DNA of 50,000 nucleotides from Chrysomallon squamiferum (GCA_012295275.1 CM022679.1:30515154-30565153), one strand, 5' to 3'; positions 11,276 to 25,784 are shown, counted from the stretch's first letter. Notes: generated by a model from the sequence alone, not told the origin. Numbers and translations: made by a program.

Positions 11276-12034
11276 AAGTGGTACCTCGAGTTACGAGCGA
11301 CCCAACTTACGAATTTTCCGAGTTACGAGCGCTCGCACCGTCGAATTTTCGCTTTGAGTTGCGAGCCAAACTCCGATTTACGGAGACCTTCAGATTTTCC
11401 GCTGCTAGTTGGCTCATCGAACAACACAACATCCGCCCAGCATCCCACGTCTCACTCGTTTGCTTCACGTGGTTATCTCGCCGTGGAAACATCTCTATTG
11501 TGTTGTGCTGGCGTTTTCTGCAGCATTTTGCCAAATTTCCATTGATTCTAAGAGTGAGAACAAAGGACAGTGCTGAGAAGAAGAAGCGGATGATGTTCAT
11601 TGAATTATAGCATGAAATTATAGAAAACCAAGAGTGAGGTGTGCGTATAGTCAACATGGCTAGGCAATACGAGCATAGTACGTTACGATATGTACCATAT
11701 TGAAACAGAAGGAGTCGATAAATGCTATAACTCCTGCCAAAGGCGTTAAAATGATTTCTAAGCTGCGGACCGTTGTCCATGAAAAGATGAAAAAACACTA
11801 ACACTTTACAAAACCAATTTATTTCTTTACATTCTCTTTTATTTATTTTTTAACAATATTTGTCATCTATACATATATCTTTCTTATTTAAAAACACGTT
11901 ACAAAAAATTAAAAGAAGAAAGATTAATGGTATTTCAATTAATTTCATTTGGGAAAATTGATTTGATATACGAACAAATTTCAGTTACGAGCTGCGACAC
12001 GGAACGATTGAACTCATAAGTCAAGGTATCACTG
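11276..12034 (+). mobile_element. Tigger/pogo-type transposon, deleted non-autonomous copy (T2)
   Basis: Flanked by TA on both sides. The left end AAGTGGTACCTCGAGTTACG pairs with the right end, whose complement reads CAGTGATACCTTGACTTATG. At about 11560-11800 the + strand resembles, with frameshifts, the N-terminal DNA-binding region of pogo/CENP-B-type transposases: a Leu-Lys-Gln-Lys-like stretch, then Thr-Pro-Ala-Lys-Gly and Ser-Lys-Leu-Arg. The catalytic domain is absent. Frames at 11278-11610 (+) and 11307-11804 (-) are inside this relic and are not genes. Confidence 0.7.
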
Positions 12035-12039
12035 TATTA

Positions 12040-12135
12040 GTAAAAAACTGCAGAACCATTTGTAATAACAGTCGTAATAATTGTTCCAGTAGTAAGTATT
12101 AGGAATAGTAATAGTAGTAACAATCATAGTAATAC

Positions 12136-12196
<61 letters not shown>

Positions 12197-12675
12197 TAAT
12201 AATAATAATAATGATAATAATAATAGTAGTAGTAGTGGGAATAAGAGTAATATTTGTAATAATAATAGTAGTAGTAGCAGTAGCAACAAAAGTAATATGT
12301 ATGTAATAGTAGCGGCAGTAGTAATAATAGTAGTAGTAGTAGCAATAATAGTAAAATGTAATAATAACAGTAGTAGTAGCAATAGCAATAATAGTAACAT
12401 ATGTAATAATATGTAGTGATAAAAGTAGTAGCAGTTGTAGCAGTAGCAATAACAGTTATATATATAATAATAATAGTGTAGTAGTAGTAGCAGCAATAAA
12501 AATATATGAAATAATAGTTGTAGTAATAGCAGTACTAGTAGCAATAGCAACAATGGTAATATATGTCATAATAGTAGGGGTAGGAGCAAATGTTTTGTTA
12601 TTACCATCATGGTTATCATTTATTAATACCGAATTAATAAACCCCCCTTTTTTTTTGAAGCAACACCAACAATAG

Positions 12676-12700
<25 letters not shown>
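12040..12700. repeat. Triplet-repeat field and poly(A) upstream of the G2 promoter
   Basis: (TAA)n at about 12130-12220, then TAG/TAA/GCA triplets to 12590, a short unique stretch (TTGTTATTACCATCATGG) and a poly(A) run at 12676-12706. The same order precedes the other promoters. Confidence 0.85.
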
Positions 12701-12708
<8 letters not shown>

Positions 12709-12720
12709 AATCATAGCCTT

Positions 12721-12959
12721 CCATATGTTGTTCAATACATTTTAATTACTTTTACACTAATTTAAACTGGATAAGAAGGATTTTTTCTGCATATCTGCTT
12801 CCAATAATTAAATATTATTCAAATTACGACACTAATGACAATAAATTATTAGTCTACTCTATATAAGAAACAAAACAGACGATACTTACTGCGATAAAAA
12901 TAACAGACTGGAAGAGAAGTTTTGAAAGAAGAACTGATTCTATTTAACGGTAACAACAA
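12721..12959 (+). promoter_or_regulatory. G2 promoter (TATA box) and 5' UTR exon
   Basis: Conserved block from CCATATGTTGTTC; TATATAAG at 12860-12867; 5' UTR exon about 12903-12959 ending TTTAACG before GTAACA. The E-box seen upstream of the other TATA boxes is lost here (CACTAATGAC in its place), and the interval from TATA to the conserved exon is about 13 bp longer than in G1. Confidence 0.65.
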
Positions 12960-12967
12960 AGTTTCCT

Positions 12968-12994
12968 ATTCTTCTTTTTCTTCTTCTTCTTCTT

Positions 12995-13025
<31 letters not shown>

Positions 13026-13644
13026 TGATAAATGATTATTATTATTACTGTTGTTATTACTGTTGTTGTTGTTATTGTTGTTGTTGGTCCGCCTGAAGCG
13101 TCCTGACGAATGTGAGCCATATGTTCGAGTCTCATCAGCGGCATCTGAAGTTTGGACTTTATTTATATATTTATATTTATTTATTTATTTATTGATTGAT
13201 TGATTTATTAACATTCTATTTTAGAACATTAGTATTTGTCAGTATTATTATTTTATTCTCTTTCAGCTCACAAGTAATACATAGCAATGCCACCGATGTG
13301 GCACCTGTATTTCTCGTTATAAACACCTCGTTATTATTTTGTTTGTTAATTAATATTTCTGTGATTTACTATTTACTACCCTCATTAAACATTCTAACAT
13401 ATCTTTGATTCCTGAATGTTTATTCGATTCCACATAATATTATGGTCAGTAATCCAGTAATACTTTATGCAGTTTGTTTTGAATTTCTGTTGTTGAGAAA
13501 TGTTAAATTATTTTAGGTTGACTTTTTTTTTTTTTTTTTAAATAAAAAATTAACAATTAATTGAATGTGCAACTGGAAGATTTTGAAGGGTTTTATTACA
13601 AAACGCAATATATATGCAAATAAAAACTACTACTATCAAAACAA

Positions 13645-13680
<36 letters not shown>

Positions 13681-14141
13681 AGAAAGAAATAGAATAGCCC
13701 TTATAGAGTTTTGAAACGAAAATATATTTGTATTGTCAATCACTGTGATTTATAACACACTTTACCAAAAGGTGGAAATAAAATGGCTACCAACGGCTGA
13801 TATTTTAGAACCGAGAACTCAAAGTTTTCTTATTTTTGAAAAAAAAAAAGAAATCGGGCTTTTATCGCGTTTTATGATGAATCTTAGAATCTATTCTGCA
13901 CTACACGTCTAATTTACGTTTATGTCTTAGACACTGACAAGTACTACGTACAACAGCTAGTTTTTCAAAGCCTTTATTTCTAGTCATTCTCTTCAGTTAG
14001 ATGTCACCTGGCTCTAACCTATTGGAGACTACACTTATTATAAAACCAGTTTCAACAAAGATAAATCTGTATAATAAATGAACTGAAATATACTGTGACG
14101 TATGGAATTATGTAAAATTATGTATGTTATATATATTTCAG
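12968..14141. repeat. G2 first intron: (TTC)n, GTT repeats, tRNA-like fragment and shared intronic block
   Basis: Contains (TTC)n at about 12970-13023, GTT repeats, a short block with B-box-like GTTCGAGTCTC at about 13123-13133, T and A runs (13523-13539; 13650-13678), and a block at 13688-13985 that recurs at 21768, 28484 and 40045 and, inverted, near 48217. No coding exon is supported in it. Confidence 0.65.
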
Positions 14142-14192
14142 ACAATGACAAATTGTAAAAAAACTGATGTTTTTCATAGTCAGTGTCACTAA
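14142..14192 (+). pseudogene. Relict duplicate of the signal-peptide exon start (G2)
   Basis: Another TATTTCAG|ACA acceptor-plus-ATG context (ATG at 14145) lies 118 nt upstream of the true start, with the first codons resembling exon 1 (Met-Thr-Asn-Cys against Met-Ala-Asn-Cys). It hits a stop at 14190-14192 and has no donor. Versions are at 22153 (G3), 28941 (G4) and 43467 (G5); G1 keeps only the tail. Confidence 0.55.
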
Positions 14193-14262
14193 CTGTGACA
14201 GATATAATTAATTACAATGGAGTATACTGTTTATATTTCAGACAATTTTTATATTTCAGACA

Positions 14263-15032
14263 ATGGCAAATTGTATACAATTGCTGCTGCTGTTCTCGCT
14301 GTTGTTTGGGACTCTGACAGTTGTTGAGTCGTACAAAAAGTGTTACGATAAGTGCATGTAAGTTATGGATGAATTTATATATATAAATATTTGTTTCTTT
14401 TGTGTTGTTTATTTATTTATTTAATCATTTATTGGTTTGTTTCTTTGCTGCTCTCATTCTTTCTTTCTTTCTTTATATTTCTTTTATTTTTTTTATTTTT
14501 TTATTTTTTGGTTTCTTTATTTATTTGAATATTGTATAACTTCTTCATAGTAACACAATTTTTTGTTTTCTTATTTAGGGTAGACAAAATGGAATCATTA
14601 GGGTAAGTATATTTCAAAAATAACGTTTATTTATTTTTATTTTTTTTTTTGTGTAATAATTAAAGCTCATAAATATTTTTCATAATAAATATTCAGTAAT
14701 AAAGTTTACAGTATTAAACAAAAATAAAGGAAAACAATTTATCATATTTGAGTTTAATCTATTTTATTCTTGGATTTATATTTTTATTTCAACAGAGGTG
14801 GGCCTAATACTGGCTGGTTAGTACAACTGACTTTATTTTCACTTTATATTCTGCAATAACCATTAAATATTTATATATTGTTTTCATTTGTTTATTTATT
14901 TGGCTAATTTATTAGTTAGATTTATCATTATTTTTATGTTCATTTTAATACTTTAAATGAAATTAACAAATTAAAATGTGTTCTAATGTCCATGATACAT
15001 TCTCTTCATTAGTTTATTTATCGTAGAAGAAA

Positions 15033-15099
<67 letters not shown>

Positions 15100-16094
15100 T
15101 AATACTAACAATAACAAATATAATTATTTCGCTATCAAGGCCGTCCAGGAAAGTGATGCTTCAGTAAGTAGAATTTAAAATAATAAATAAGTAAACAACA
15201 ACAACAAAAACATTTTGCTTTTTACTAACATTTTCTACTAATGTTTAATAATTCAAAACATATATTAAAACAACAACAACAACAAAACAAAATCAAGAAG
15301 AAACAAACAAACAACAAGAACGTTTTAGACACAGAACTAAATATACTTGTTATAATTATCTGAAATCTGATAAATTTATTACTGCATTGATTGCTACATA
15401 CAGCTTTATGTGATTATTTGGTGCTACGGAAAGCGTTAAAACGAGATCGAAAAAAAAAAAAGAATAGAAAAAGAAAGAAAAAATATAAATAAATTAATAA
15501 ATAAGTGAAGGCATTAATAAATAATATATATATATTTTTTTATTACAGATCTTCAAAAGAATGCAGTGGGAAATGTTTTCACACGTAAGTGATTTATCAA
15601 TCAGTCAATCAGTCAATCAGTCAGTCAGTCAGTCAGTCAGGATCGTTAAGAATGATATTAAACAGGCAAAGTTTCGAACAGAGTCAAAAGTAAAATATTT
15701 CTTGATATTTTTCTCTATGTCATTTAATAGATAAACTATTTAAGTGGTAAACGTGTTTTTATAAAAATTCTTAAAATTGTGATTTGATACAGTTGTTGTC
15801 AGAATCCCCCGTAAGAATATAAAAAAAAAAACCTGACAGCTTTCTTTAAAGACAGAAAGAGCAAGAAGCTGCCAATTTAAAAATCACCAGTAAACCGTAA
15901 TTCGCTCATTCTTCATGGAATATTAGTAATTCCAAAGTATTAAGTCGTCATACTTTTTTTGAAAAGACACACACACACACAGACACACACACACACACGC
16001 ACACACTCACAAACACACACATTTTCATCTTCATACCAGCTGCATTTGTTTTTGTAATCTATGTATTTCTTATTTCTTGTTTTCCAGGAAGTAA
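14263..16094 (+). CDS. G2: secreted four-cysteine (Cx3C...Cx3C) peptide, six coding exons
   Basis: Coding exons: 14263-14357, 14579-14602 (24 nt), 14796-14816 (21 nt), 15140-15163 (24 nt), 15549-15584 (36 nt), 16088-16094. Phase 2 throughout; TAA at 16092-16094; 68 residues. Codons 1-22 are identical at DNA level to G3 and G4. The mature part starts one codon shorter than in the others, giving Cys27/31 (C-Y-D-K-C) and Cys60/64 (C-S-G-K-C), spacing Cx3C-x28-Cx3C. Trp47 spans exons 3 and 4. Exon 4 differs from that of G4 by one base, whereas exon 3 differs by eight of 21, so exons of the same gene pair have different histories or pressures. The final exon ends Lys-stop, the short 3' exon type shared with G3 and G4. 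A partial duplication of the acceptor (TTATATTTCAGACAATT at 14231) precedes exon 1. Function unknown. Confidence 0.85.
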
Positions 16095-16145
16095 ACTGTT
16101 CCTGCCGAAAAGGTCGATCACCGTTATTTCCAACACTAAGTGATT

Positions 16146-16151
16146 ATTAAA
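16146..16151 (+). terminator. G2 poly(A) signal ATTAAA
   Basis: ATTAAA 52 nt after the stop in the context shared by all copies. TTCG-rich tetranucleotide sequence follows at 16200-16380. Confidence 0.65.
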
Positions 16152-16164
16152 GAATATAACTGAA

Positions 16165-17137
16165 CGTTTTGGTTTCTTGTTATCTCTTAGAACATTTATT
16201 CATTCTTTTGATCGTTCGTTATTTCGTTAGTTGATTTGTTAATTCGTCCGTTTATTTATCTATTCATTCGTTCGTTCGTTCGTTAGTTGTTTATTCATTA
16301 TTCTTTTGTTCGCTCGATCTCTCGTTCATTCGTTCCTTATATCGTTCGTTCGTTCATTCGTTCGTTCTTTCATTACTTCCTATGTTGACTGCTTTTTAAA
16401 ATTTATTTTGACTTATCATTTTTGTATATCTGTTACTGAGCCGCATTGTTACTGAAATCTAATAACCTTTGACGAATGTCCTGTTTGATATCTCCATAAC
16501 AAACTGGTAAGACACTGATAAAGACAAGATAAATTTGAAAATAAATAACTAACTAGAACATTAAAGTATATGCAAATAGAATGTATGGAGGTGGTATGTT
16601 TAGAGTCAGACTTTAATCATAATTTTTATCTCTATCTCTTTGTGAGAAACGAATACAAAATAATAATAATTATTATACGCTTAGACCAAGCCATTTCCCA
16701 AATGAATTCTTATCTCTAGTTACTATTAAGTCATTCTGAGTCCCACTACACGATCACCGTAATTCAGCTTTCCATCAAGGTAAGAGTAACTGCACCGATA
16801 GCCATCCTAACACAAAACAATTCACCCTACCTATCCTATGCATGTCTTGTGGACCCTTTTGCCAGGGCAATTGTTCTTTTAGTCCACCGCCCCCCATCCC
16901 CGGTAATGCGGCCGTGGTTACTTGTTGACTACATCAATCACACTTGTATTTCCTTCTGTAAATGGAAACGTTAATAAATTCAGTGAAAAGGGGAAAAACT
17001 CCTGTAACAGTAATTACGTACATGGGCAATAACTTGTATATATCAGTTAGGGTTTTTGTTGGAGTTTAGAAATTAAACTAATATTACCTCTGTCGTCCTT
17101 GTTGCTGTTATTGCCACCAGCACCGCATTATTAGAGT

Positions 17138-17181
<44 letters not shown>

Positions 17182-17286
17182 CTACTACTACTACCACTGC
17201 TGCTGCTGCTGCTGCTACTACTACTACTACTCACACTACTGCTATCATTACTACTACTGCTGCTGGTATTTTTGTTTTAAATATTT
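16165..17286. other. 3' flank of G2, no gene
   Basis: TTCG tract (16200-16380), then a flank module (16407-16620), a second module beginning near GAGAAACGAATACAAAATAA (16643) that recurs at 25198, 31728, 36471 and 46703, and a CAA/CTA/CTG triplet tract at 17141-17265. No splice-supported exon or recognisable protein was found. Confidence 0.55.
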
Positions 17287-17545
17287 TAGATAAAAGATCA
17301 ACTGCATTTTAAACAAAACTAGCGTGTCTATTTGCAATTGGTTTTAAATAAGTGATGTTATAAGATTCCGATCCACAATCAGAGATGATTGGTCGACCGG
17401 GTGTTAATATCTGTCCAACCGGAATTTTCGGTGAATGGTAATTTTTCTCCACTCGAGTTTCTAAAATAACCGGCTAATTTCATTTTTGTTCAAAAAATAG
17501 CTGAGTCCATTACTCCGTCATCGCGAAGACCTTTTAAACCTGTTT
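17287..17545 (-). mobile_element. Reverse-transcriptase fragment, Penelope-like (frameshifted)
   Basis: Read on the minus strand, this has the same content as 31945-32260: Gly-Arg-Pro-Ile-Ile-Ser and Lys-Pro-Ile-Ala-Asn-Arg, as in the fingers/palm region of Penelope-type reverse transcriptases. A one-base insertion near 17420 breaks the frame. Confidence 0.5.
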
Positions 17546-18430
17546 TGTGTTGTGTGGTGAGAAAAAATTAAATTATAGTTAACTATTCGATTTATAATGT
17601 TTGCAGCTAACCCACCTACCCACGTACCTACCTACCTACCTGTACACACACACACACACATACACCACACACACATACACTTAGTTTCATAATGTATACA
17701 TATATCTTCATTAACACCTTCGTTGTTATCTTTTCACTACATTTGTTTCTCTCTTTCTGTATACTATATCAATTATTAATGTATTTTCCTTGTGAAAAGC
17801 ACATCACTAAACGTGTTCTGTGCTATAGCACCATTATTGTCTCTGATAATGTAAATGGAACAATAAACTTAAGGTTGTAAGATTAAGTGGTGCAAAAACA
17901 ACATGATATCACGCTACGAGAGAACATTGATCAGATTCGATGTGTTACTCATTTCATTTGTCTACTCGTAGAATTATTGTAATTATGTAGATAATTTGTA
18001 TTTTGTTTTACACATTTTTCTCTGTCCGATTTCTGGTTAATGCTTTTTCATACGACTGATTTTGAAACAGATGTTCCTAAAGATAATTTCAATCCATTCT
18101 GATTATTGTGAAATGTTTTTCATAGATTATATTCAGTTGCTAAATCAGATGTTGGCGACAACGTGAAAACGAAATTTGCGAGGGTGTTTCAAAAATGTTA
18201 GGTAATTTTGGTAGGTGTTGGCTACTTGTGAAATTAAACTGTGACTTACAGAAAACAGGCACAAACTGCTCTAGGGCTCACGGGAACGCAGCAAAAATTG
18301 CGAATCAGTTGAAATTAGGTTACTCAATCTTTTCAGGTGTTTTAAATATTCAATATTCCATCTATTTATGCTTTGAAAGGGGAGAAATAATTGTTGGTTA
18401 ATGTAAATATAATATTGGAAACAGTATTTT
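17546..18430. other. Shared spacer block, no gene
   Basis: Recurs at 32260-33080 and partly at 37000-37520. Holds a CA run (17645-17660). A 68-codon open frame at 18195-18401 has a near-identical counterpart at 32849-33055, but substitutions between them are mostly amino-acid changing, there are no splice or promoter signals, and composition is unremarkable, so I treat it as a chance frame in duplicated DNA. Confidence 0.5.
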
Positions 18431-18449
18431 TGCTTTTGGTAGCAATATT

Positions 18450-18452
18450 GTA

Positions 18453-18485
<33 letters not shown>

Positions 18486-20030
18486 GTAGTAGTAGTAGTA
18501 GTAGTAATAATATCAGTAATAGTAGTAGAAATAGCAACAGTAGTAATAATGATAACAGTTTTAAAACTAGTAATAGCAGTAGTAGTAATAATGAAAAAGT
18601 TTTGAAACTAGTAATAGCAGTACTAGGCAGTAAAGTAGTTACAGAAGTAGAACTAGTAATACCTGTGAGAGTAGTAGTATTAATCAGATAAGTTCTAGTA
18701 CTGATAGAAGTGGTAGTAGTAATAGCAGCAGACGTAGAAGTACTGTTAGTAGCAGTAGTAGCATTGCTAGACATATTAGTTGTATTGCAGTATTAGCAAC
18801 TATCGTATTAGTAGCAGCAGTAGTTATTATACTACTATTAGTAGAATAGTACTAGTTAAAGTAGTAGTAGAAGTAGCAGTACTAGAAGAAGTAGTAAGAG
18901 TAATATAGCAGTAGTTATACCAAAAGAAGAAGAATTATCATTAGTATTATTATTAGCAGTAGTTGTAGGACTAGAAAAAGAAAAATGTCTTGTAGTAGTA
19001 GTAATAGTAATACTATAATATACAATAGTAGTACTAATGGTAGTAATAGTGGAAGAAGAAAACGTTGTAGTAGTAGGAAAAAGAGGAAGAAGAAATGATA
19101 ATAGTAGTAGTGGTAGTTGTGCACAAGAAGACGAAGAAGTAGTAGTTCTGTAAGAAAAAAGTAATCATAACAGCAGTAGTTGTAGAAGAATATAATAAGA
19201 AAAAGACGAAGAAGATAAAGAGGAAGTAGTTATGGTAGTTCTATGAGAAGAGGAAGTAGTTATGGTAGTTCTATGAGAAGAACAAGTAGTACTGGTAATA
19301 GTACTAGAAGTAGAAGAAGAAAAAGTAGTAGCTGTAATAGTAGTAGTAGTAATGTTATTAGTACTATAAGAAGAAGGAGTTATAGTAATAGTATTAGTAG
19401 TAGCAGGAGTAGTAGTGTAATAGTAGTAGCAGCAGTAGTACTCAAACGACGAATTAGTGGTGGTAATTATTTCTAGTAGTTATGGAAGAAGTTGTTAAAA
19501 TATGGTATTATTATTCACCGAAAGATACATTCATAATTGTAGTTAAATTTTGCACACATTTTATTATTTCTATTTTAATTCCGTGACAAAATTGGATATT
19601 TACTGATGTACTAGGAAACAGCTGGTTATTAATTACTAGTTTATTGTGAGCAAATAACAACACAGCAGTCTGTTAAGAAACACGTTTACTCATTATTATT
19701 ATGGTAATTAGTATCAGCATTAAGAACAGTAGTAGAGTATTATTATTATTATTATTAGTTGTTGTAGTTATGGTGGTAGTAATATAATTATTATTATTAG
19801 TAGTTGTAGTAGAAGTAGTAGTAGTTGAAGTAGTAGTAGTAGTAATAGACGAAGTAGTTACAGGAGCAATAGCAGTACCAGTACCACAAACAGTAGTAGT
19901 TTTAGTGATAATAGTTATATATATTATTAGTAGTAATAGTACTATTACCCAAAATAGTGGAAATAGTAGCAATATAATAGTAGCAATAAAAGTTATAGTA
20001 GTGGCATAAATAATAACAATTTTAATTGTA
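18450..20030. repeat. Triplet-repeat fields upstream of T3
   Basis: TAA/TAG/GCA triplets with degraded 42-bp units, a GAAGAAG-rich part (18870-19400) including a direct repeat of GGAAGTAGTTATGGTAG at about 19222 and 19252, then the shared AACAACACAGCA block (19520-19725) and a further TAG field. Confidence 0.8.
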
Positions 20031-20581
20031 AAGTGGTACTTCAAGTTACGAGCGCCCTGACTTACGAGTTTTTCGAGTTAAGAGCGCTCGCACAGTCAAA
20101 TTTTCGCTTTGAGTTGCGAGCCAAGCTCCGATTTACGGAGACCTTCAGCATGAAATTATAGAAAACCATGAGTGAGGTGTGCGTGTAGTTAACATGGCTA
20201 GGCAGTACGAGCGTAGTACTTTACGATATGTACATACTGAAACGGAAGGAATTGATAAAGGCTATAACTCCTGCCAATGGCGTTAAAAAATTTCTAAGTT
20301 GCGGACCTTTGTCCATGAAAAGATGAAAAACCCTAACACTCTACACTTTACAAAACCAATTGATTTCTTTACATTCTCTTTTATTTAGTTTTTTTTTAAC
20401 AATATTTGTTACCTATACATATATCTTTCTTATTTAAAAATGCGTTACAAAAAATAAAAAGAAGAAAGATTAATGGTATTTCAATTAGTTTCTTTTGGGA
20501 AAATTGATTTGATATACGAACAAATTTGAGTTACGAGCTCGGACACGAAACGAATTAAACTCATAAGTCAAGGTACCACTG
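20031..20581 (+). mobile_element. Tigger/pogo-type transposon, internally deleted (T3)
   Basis: TA-flanked, inverted ends as in T2, but about 210 bp shorter: the region between the left-end block and GCATGAAATTATAG is missing. The pogo-like N-terminal relic remains at about 20160-20330. Confidence 0.7.
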
Positions 20582-20589
20582 TATTAGAA

Positions 20590-21180
20590 AAAAGTTGCAG
20601 AACCATTTGTAATAAAACAGTCGTAATAATTGTTGCAGTAGTAAGTATTAGGAATAGTAATAGTAGTAACAATCATAGTAATATAATAATAATAATAATA
20701 ATAATAATAGTACTACTACTACTAATAGTAATGATATTACTACTAATAATAATACTAATACTAATAATAATAGTAGTTGTGGTAGTAGTGACAATAATAG
20801 TAATATGTATGTAATAGTAGTAGCAATATTAACAGTAGTAGTAGTAGCAATAGCAGTAATAGTAACATATGTAGTAGTAGTAATATATGTAGTAATAGTA
20901 GTAAAAGCAGTTGTAGCAGTAGCAATACCAGGTATATATATAATAATTATAGTGTGGTAATAGTGTAGTAGTAGTTGCAACAATAAAATATATGAAATAC
21001 TAGTTGTAGTAATAGTAGTACTAGTAGCAGTAGCAATATTTGTAATATATGTAATAATAGTAGGGGTAGGAGCAAATGTTTTGTTATTACCATCATGGTT
21101 ATCATTTATTAATAGTGAATTAATAAATCCACCTTTTTTTTTGAAGCAACACCAACAATAGAAGAAAAAAAAAAAAAAAA
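20590..21180. repeat. Triplet-repeat field and poly(A) upstream of the G3 promoter
   Basis: (TAA)n then TAC/TAG/GCA triplets, TTGTTATTACCATCATGG, and an A run at 21165-21181, in the same order as at 12040-12700. Confidence 0.85.
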
Positions 21181-21198
21181 AGTATGAATCAAAGCCTT

Positions 21199-21415
21199 CC
21201 ATATGTTGTTCGATACATTTTAATTACTTTTACACTAATTTAAACTGGATAAGAAGGATTTTTTCTACATAACTGCTTCCAATAATTAACTATTATTCGA
21301 AATGCGACGCAGCTGACAGTAAATTATTAGTCTACTCTATATAAGTAAGAAAACAGTCGATAAAAATAACAGACTGGAAGAGAAGTTTTGAAAGAAGAAC
21401 TGATTCTATTTAACG
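21199..21415 (+). promoter_or_regulatory. G3 promoter (TATA box) and 5' UTR exon
   Basis: CCATATGTTGTTCG block, E-box CAGCTG at 21310-21315, TATATAAG at 21338-21345, 5' UTR exon about 21368-21415 with a GTAACA donor. The E-box is 28 bp upstream of the TATA box. Confidence 0.65.
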
Positions 21416-21429
21416 GTAACAACAAAATT

Positions 21430-22152
21430 TCTTACTCTTCTTCTTCTACTTCTTCTTCTTCTTCTTCTTATGACGATGATGATGATTATTAATATTATTA
21501 TTATTGTTGTTGTTGTTGTTGTTGTTGTTATTGTTGTTTTTGGTCCGCCTAAAGCGAGCTAGCGAATGTGTGCCAGGTGTTCGAGTCTCATTATTTATTT
21601 ATTTATTTATTTATTAACATTCTACTTGAGAACATTAGTATTTGTCAGTATAATTTTTTCAATTAGTATTTAATTATTCACTTTCAGCTCACAAGTAACA
21701 CATAACAATGTCACCGATGTGAAGAGTTTTATTACAAAACGCAATATATATGGAAATAAAAACTACTACTTTACCAAAAGGTGGAAATAAAATGGCTACC
21801 AACGGCTGATATTTTAGAACCGAGAACTCAAAGTTTTCTTATTTTTGAAAAAAAAAGAAATCGGGCTTTTATCGAGTTTTATGATCAATCTAGGAATCTA
21901 TTCTGGACTACACGTGTAATTTACGTTTATGTCTTAGACACTGACAAGTACTACGTACAACAAGTAGTTTTTCAAAGCCTTTATTTCTAGTAATTCTTTT
22001 CAGTTAGATGTCACCTGGCTCTAACCTATTGGAGACTACACTTATTATAAAACCAGCCTGAACAAAGATAAAGCTGTATAATAAATGAACTGAAATAAAC
22101 TGTGACGTATGGAATTATGTAAAATTATGTATGTTGTTTATATTTCAGACCA
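21430..22152. other. G3 first intron: (TTC)n, GTT repeats and shared intronic block
   Basis: (TTC)n at about 21437-21470, GTT repeats, GTTCGAGTCTC near 21580, and the shared block 21768-21990. That block is open for about 70 codons here, but only from a GTG and not in the other copies, so it is not taken as a gene. Confidence 0.6.
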
Positions 22153-22218
22153 ATGACAATTTATATGAAACTGATAGTTTTCATAGTCAGTGTCACCAAC
22201 TGTGACAGATACAATTAA
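22153..22218 (+). pseudogene. Relict signal-peptide exon / possible upstream ORF (G3)
   Basis: Acceptor TTTCAGACC, ATG at 22153 and 21 codons to TAA at 22216-22218. The translation is hydrophobic and signal-like and aligns in register with the first eleven residues of exon 1. No donor follows. If the transcript used this acceptor it would carry a short upstream ORF. Confidence 0.5.
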
Positions 22219-22251
22219 TTACAATGGAGTATACTGTTTATATTTCAGACA

Positions 22252-24365
<2,114 letters not shown>

Positions 24366-24416
24366 ACTGTTCCTGCCGAAAAGGTCGATCACCGTTATTT
24401 CCAACATTGAGTGATT

Positions 24417-24422
24417 ATTAAA
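24417..24422 (+). terminator. G3 poly(A) signal ATTAAA
   Basis: ATTAAA 52 nt after the stop, same context as the other copies, followed by the TTCG tract (24475-24630). Confidence 0.65.
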
Positions 24423-24439
24423 GAATATAACTGAACGTT

Positions 24440-25784
24440 TTGGTTTCTTGTTTTCTCTTAGATCATTTATTCATTCTTTCGATCGTTCGTTATTTCGTTC
24501 GTTGATTTGTTCATTCGTTCGTTGGTTCGTTCGTTAGTTGTTTATTCATTCATTCTTTTGTTCGCTCGATGGTTCGTTCATTCGTTCCTTATATCGTTCG
24601 TTAGTTCATTCGTTCGTTCTTTCATTACTTGCTAGGTTGACTCCTTTATTTATTTATTTTGCCTTAACATTTTTATATACCTATTACCTGAACCGCATTG
24701 TTACTGAAATCTAATAACCTTAGACGAATATCCTGTTTCATATCTTGATAAAAACTGGTAAGACACTGATAAAGACAAGACATATTTGCAAATAAATAAC
24801 TACTGTTGTTAGTACAGAAATACAAATCGAAAAGCAGTTGCCAACATTATCAAACGACATCTCTTATTAAATAAATACATGTATAATATGGGCGTTTTCT
24901 TTATTTCGTATGGTCCAAACCAGTCAGTTTGGAAATGAGAGAACAATTACACAAACACACTTGGTGAACATCATGCAAGAATAAAATAAACGAAGAACAT
25001 TCAAGTATATACAAATAGAATGTATGGAGGTGGTAAAAATACATACTTAAAATCAGACACATACGTAGAATAAAAATAACTATGGTGGGTAAAGGAGGAC
25101 ATGTATGTTTATGAGTTGAAGAGAACAGATCAAAAGCAGTACATTTAGAGTCAGACTTTAATTATAATTTTTATCTGTATCTCTTTATCTGCTGTGAGAA
25201 ACGAATACAAAATAATAATAATTATCATACGCTTAGACCAAGCCATTTCACAATTGAATTCTTATCTCTAGTTACTATTAAGTCATTCTGAGTCCCACTA
25301 TACGATCACCGTAATCCTCTCTCAGACAGCTTTCCATCAAGGTAAGAGTAAAGTTTACAACTGCACCGATAGCCATCCTAACATAAAAACATTCACCCTA
25401 CCTACCCTATGCATGTCTTGTGGACCCTTTTGCCAGGGCAATTGTTCTTTTTGTCCGGTAATCCGGTCGTGGTTACTTGTTGACTACATCAATCACACTT
25501 GTATTTCCTTCGTAAGTGGAAACGTTTATATATTCAGTGAAAAGGGGAAAAACTCCTGTAACAGTAATTACGTATATGGGAAATAACTCGTATATATCAG
25601 TTAGGGTTTTTGTTGGAGTTTAGAAATTAAACTAATATTACCTCTGTCGTCCTTGTTGCTGTTATTGCCATCACCACCGCAGTATTAGTATAACAACAAC
25701 AACAACTACTACTACTACTACCACTACCACTACTACTACCATTACTAAAGCTGCTGCTGCTGGTATTTTTGTTTTAAATATTTT
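24440..25784. other. 3' flank of G3, no gene
   Basis: TTCG tract, the integrase-like minus-strand snippet (24960-24830), the GAGAAACGAATACAAAATAA module (25198), and CAA/CTA triplets (25694-25740). All parts recur behind other copies. Confidence 0.55.

Noticed and set aside
11307-11804. 165-codon minus-strand frame
   Set aside because: Antisense of the Tigger T2 relic; ends and internal sequence match the transposon, not a gene.
13086-13150. Functional tRNA gene
   Set aside because: Only the B-box-like half is present; no A-box-bearing half or cloverleaf can be formed from the adjacent triplet repeats.
18195-18401. 68-codon frame repeated at 32849-33055
   Set aside because: Conserved only because the spacer is duplicated; differences between the two are mostly amino-acid changing, and no gene signals surround it.
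21781-21990. 69-codon frame in the G3 first intron
   Set aside because: Starts at GTG, is interrupted or lacks a start in the matching blocks of G2, G4 and G5, and has no splice signals.
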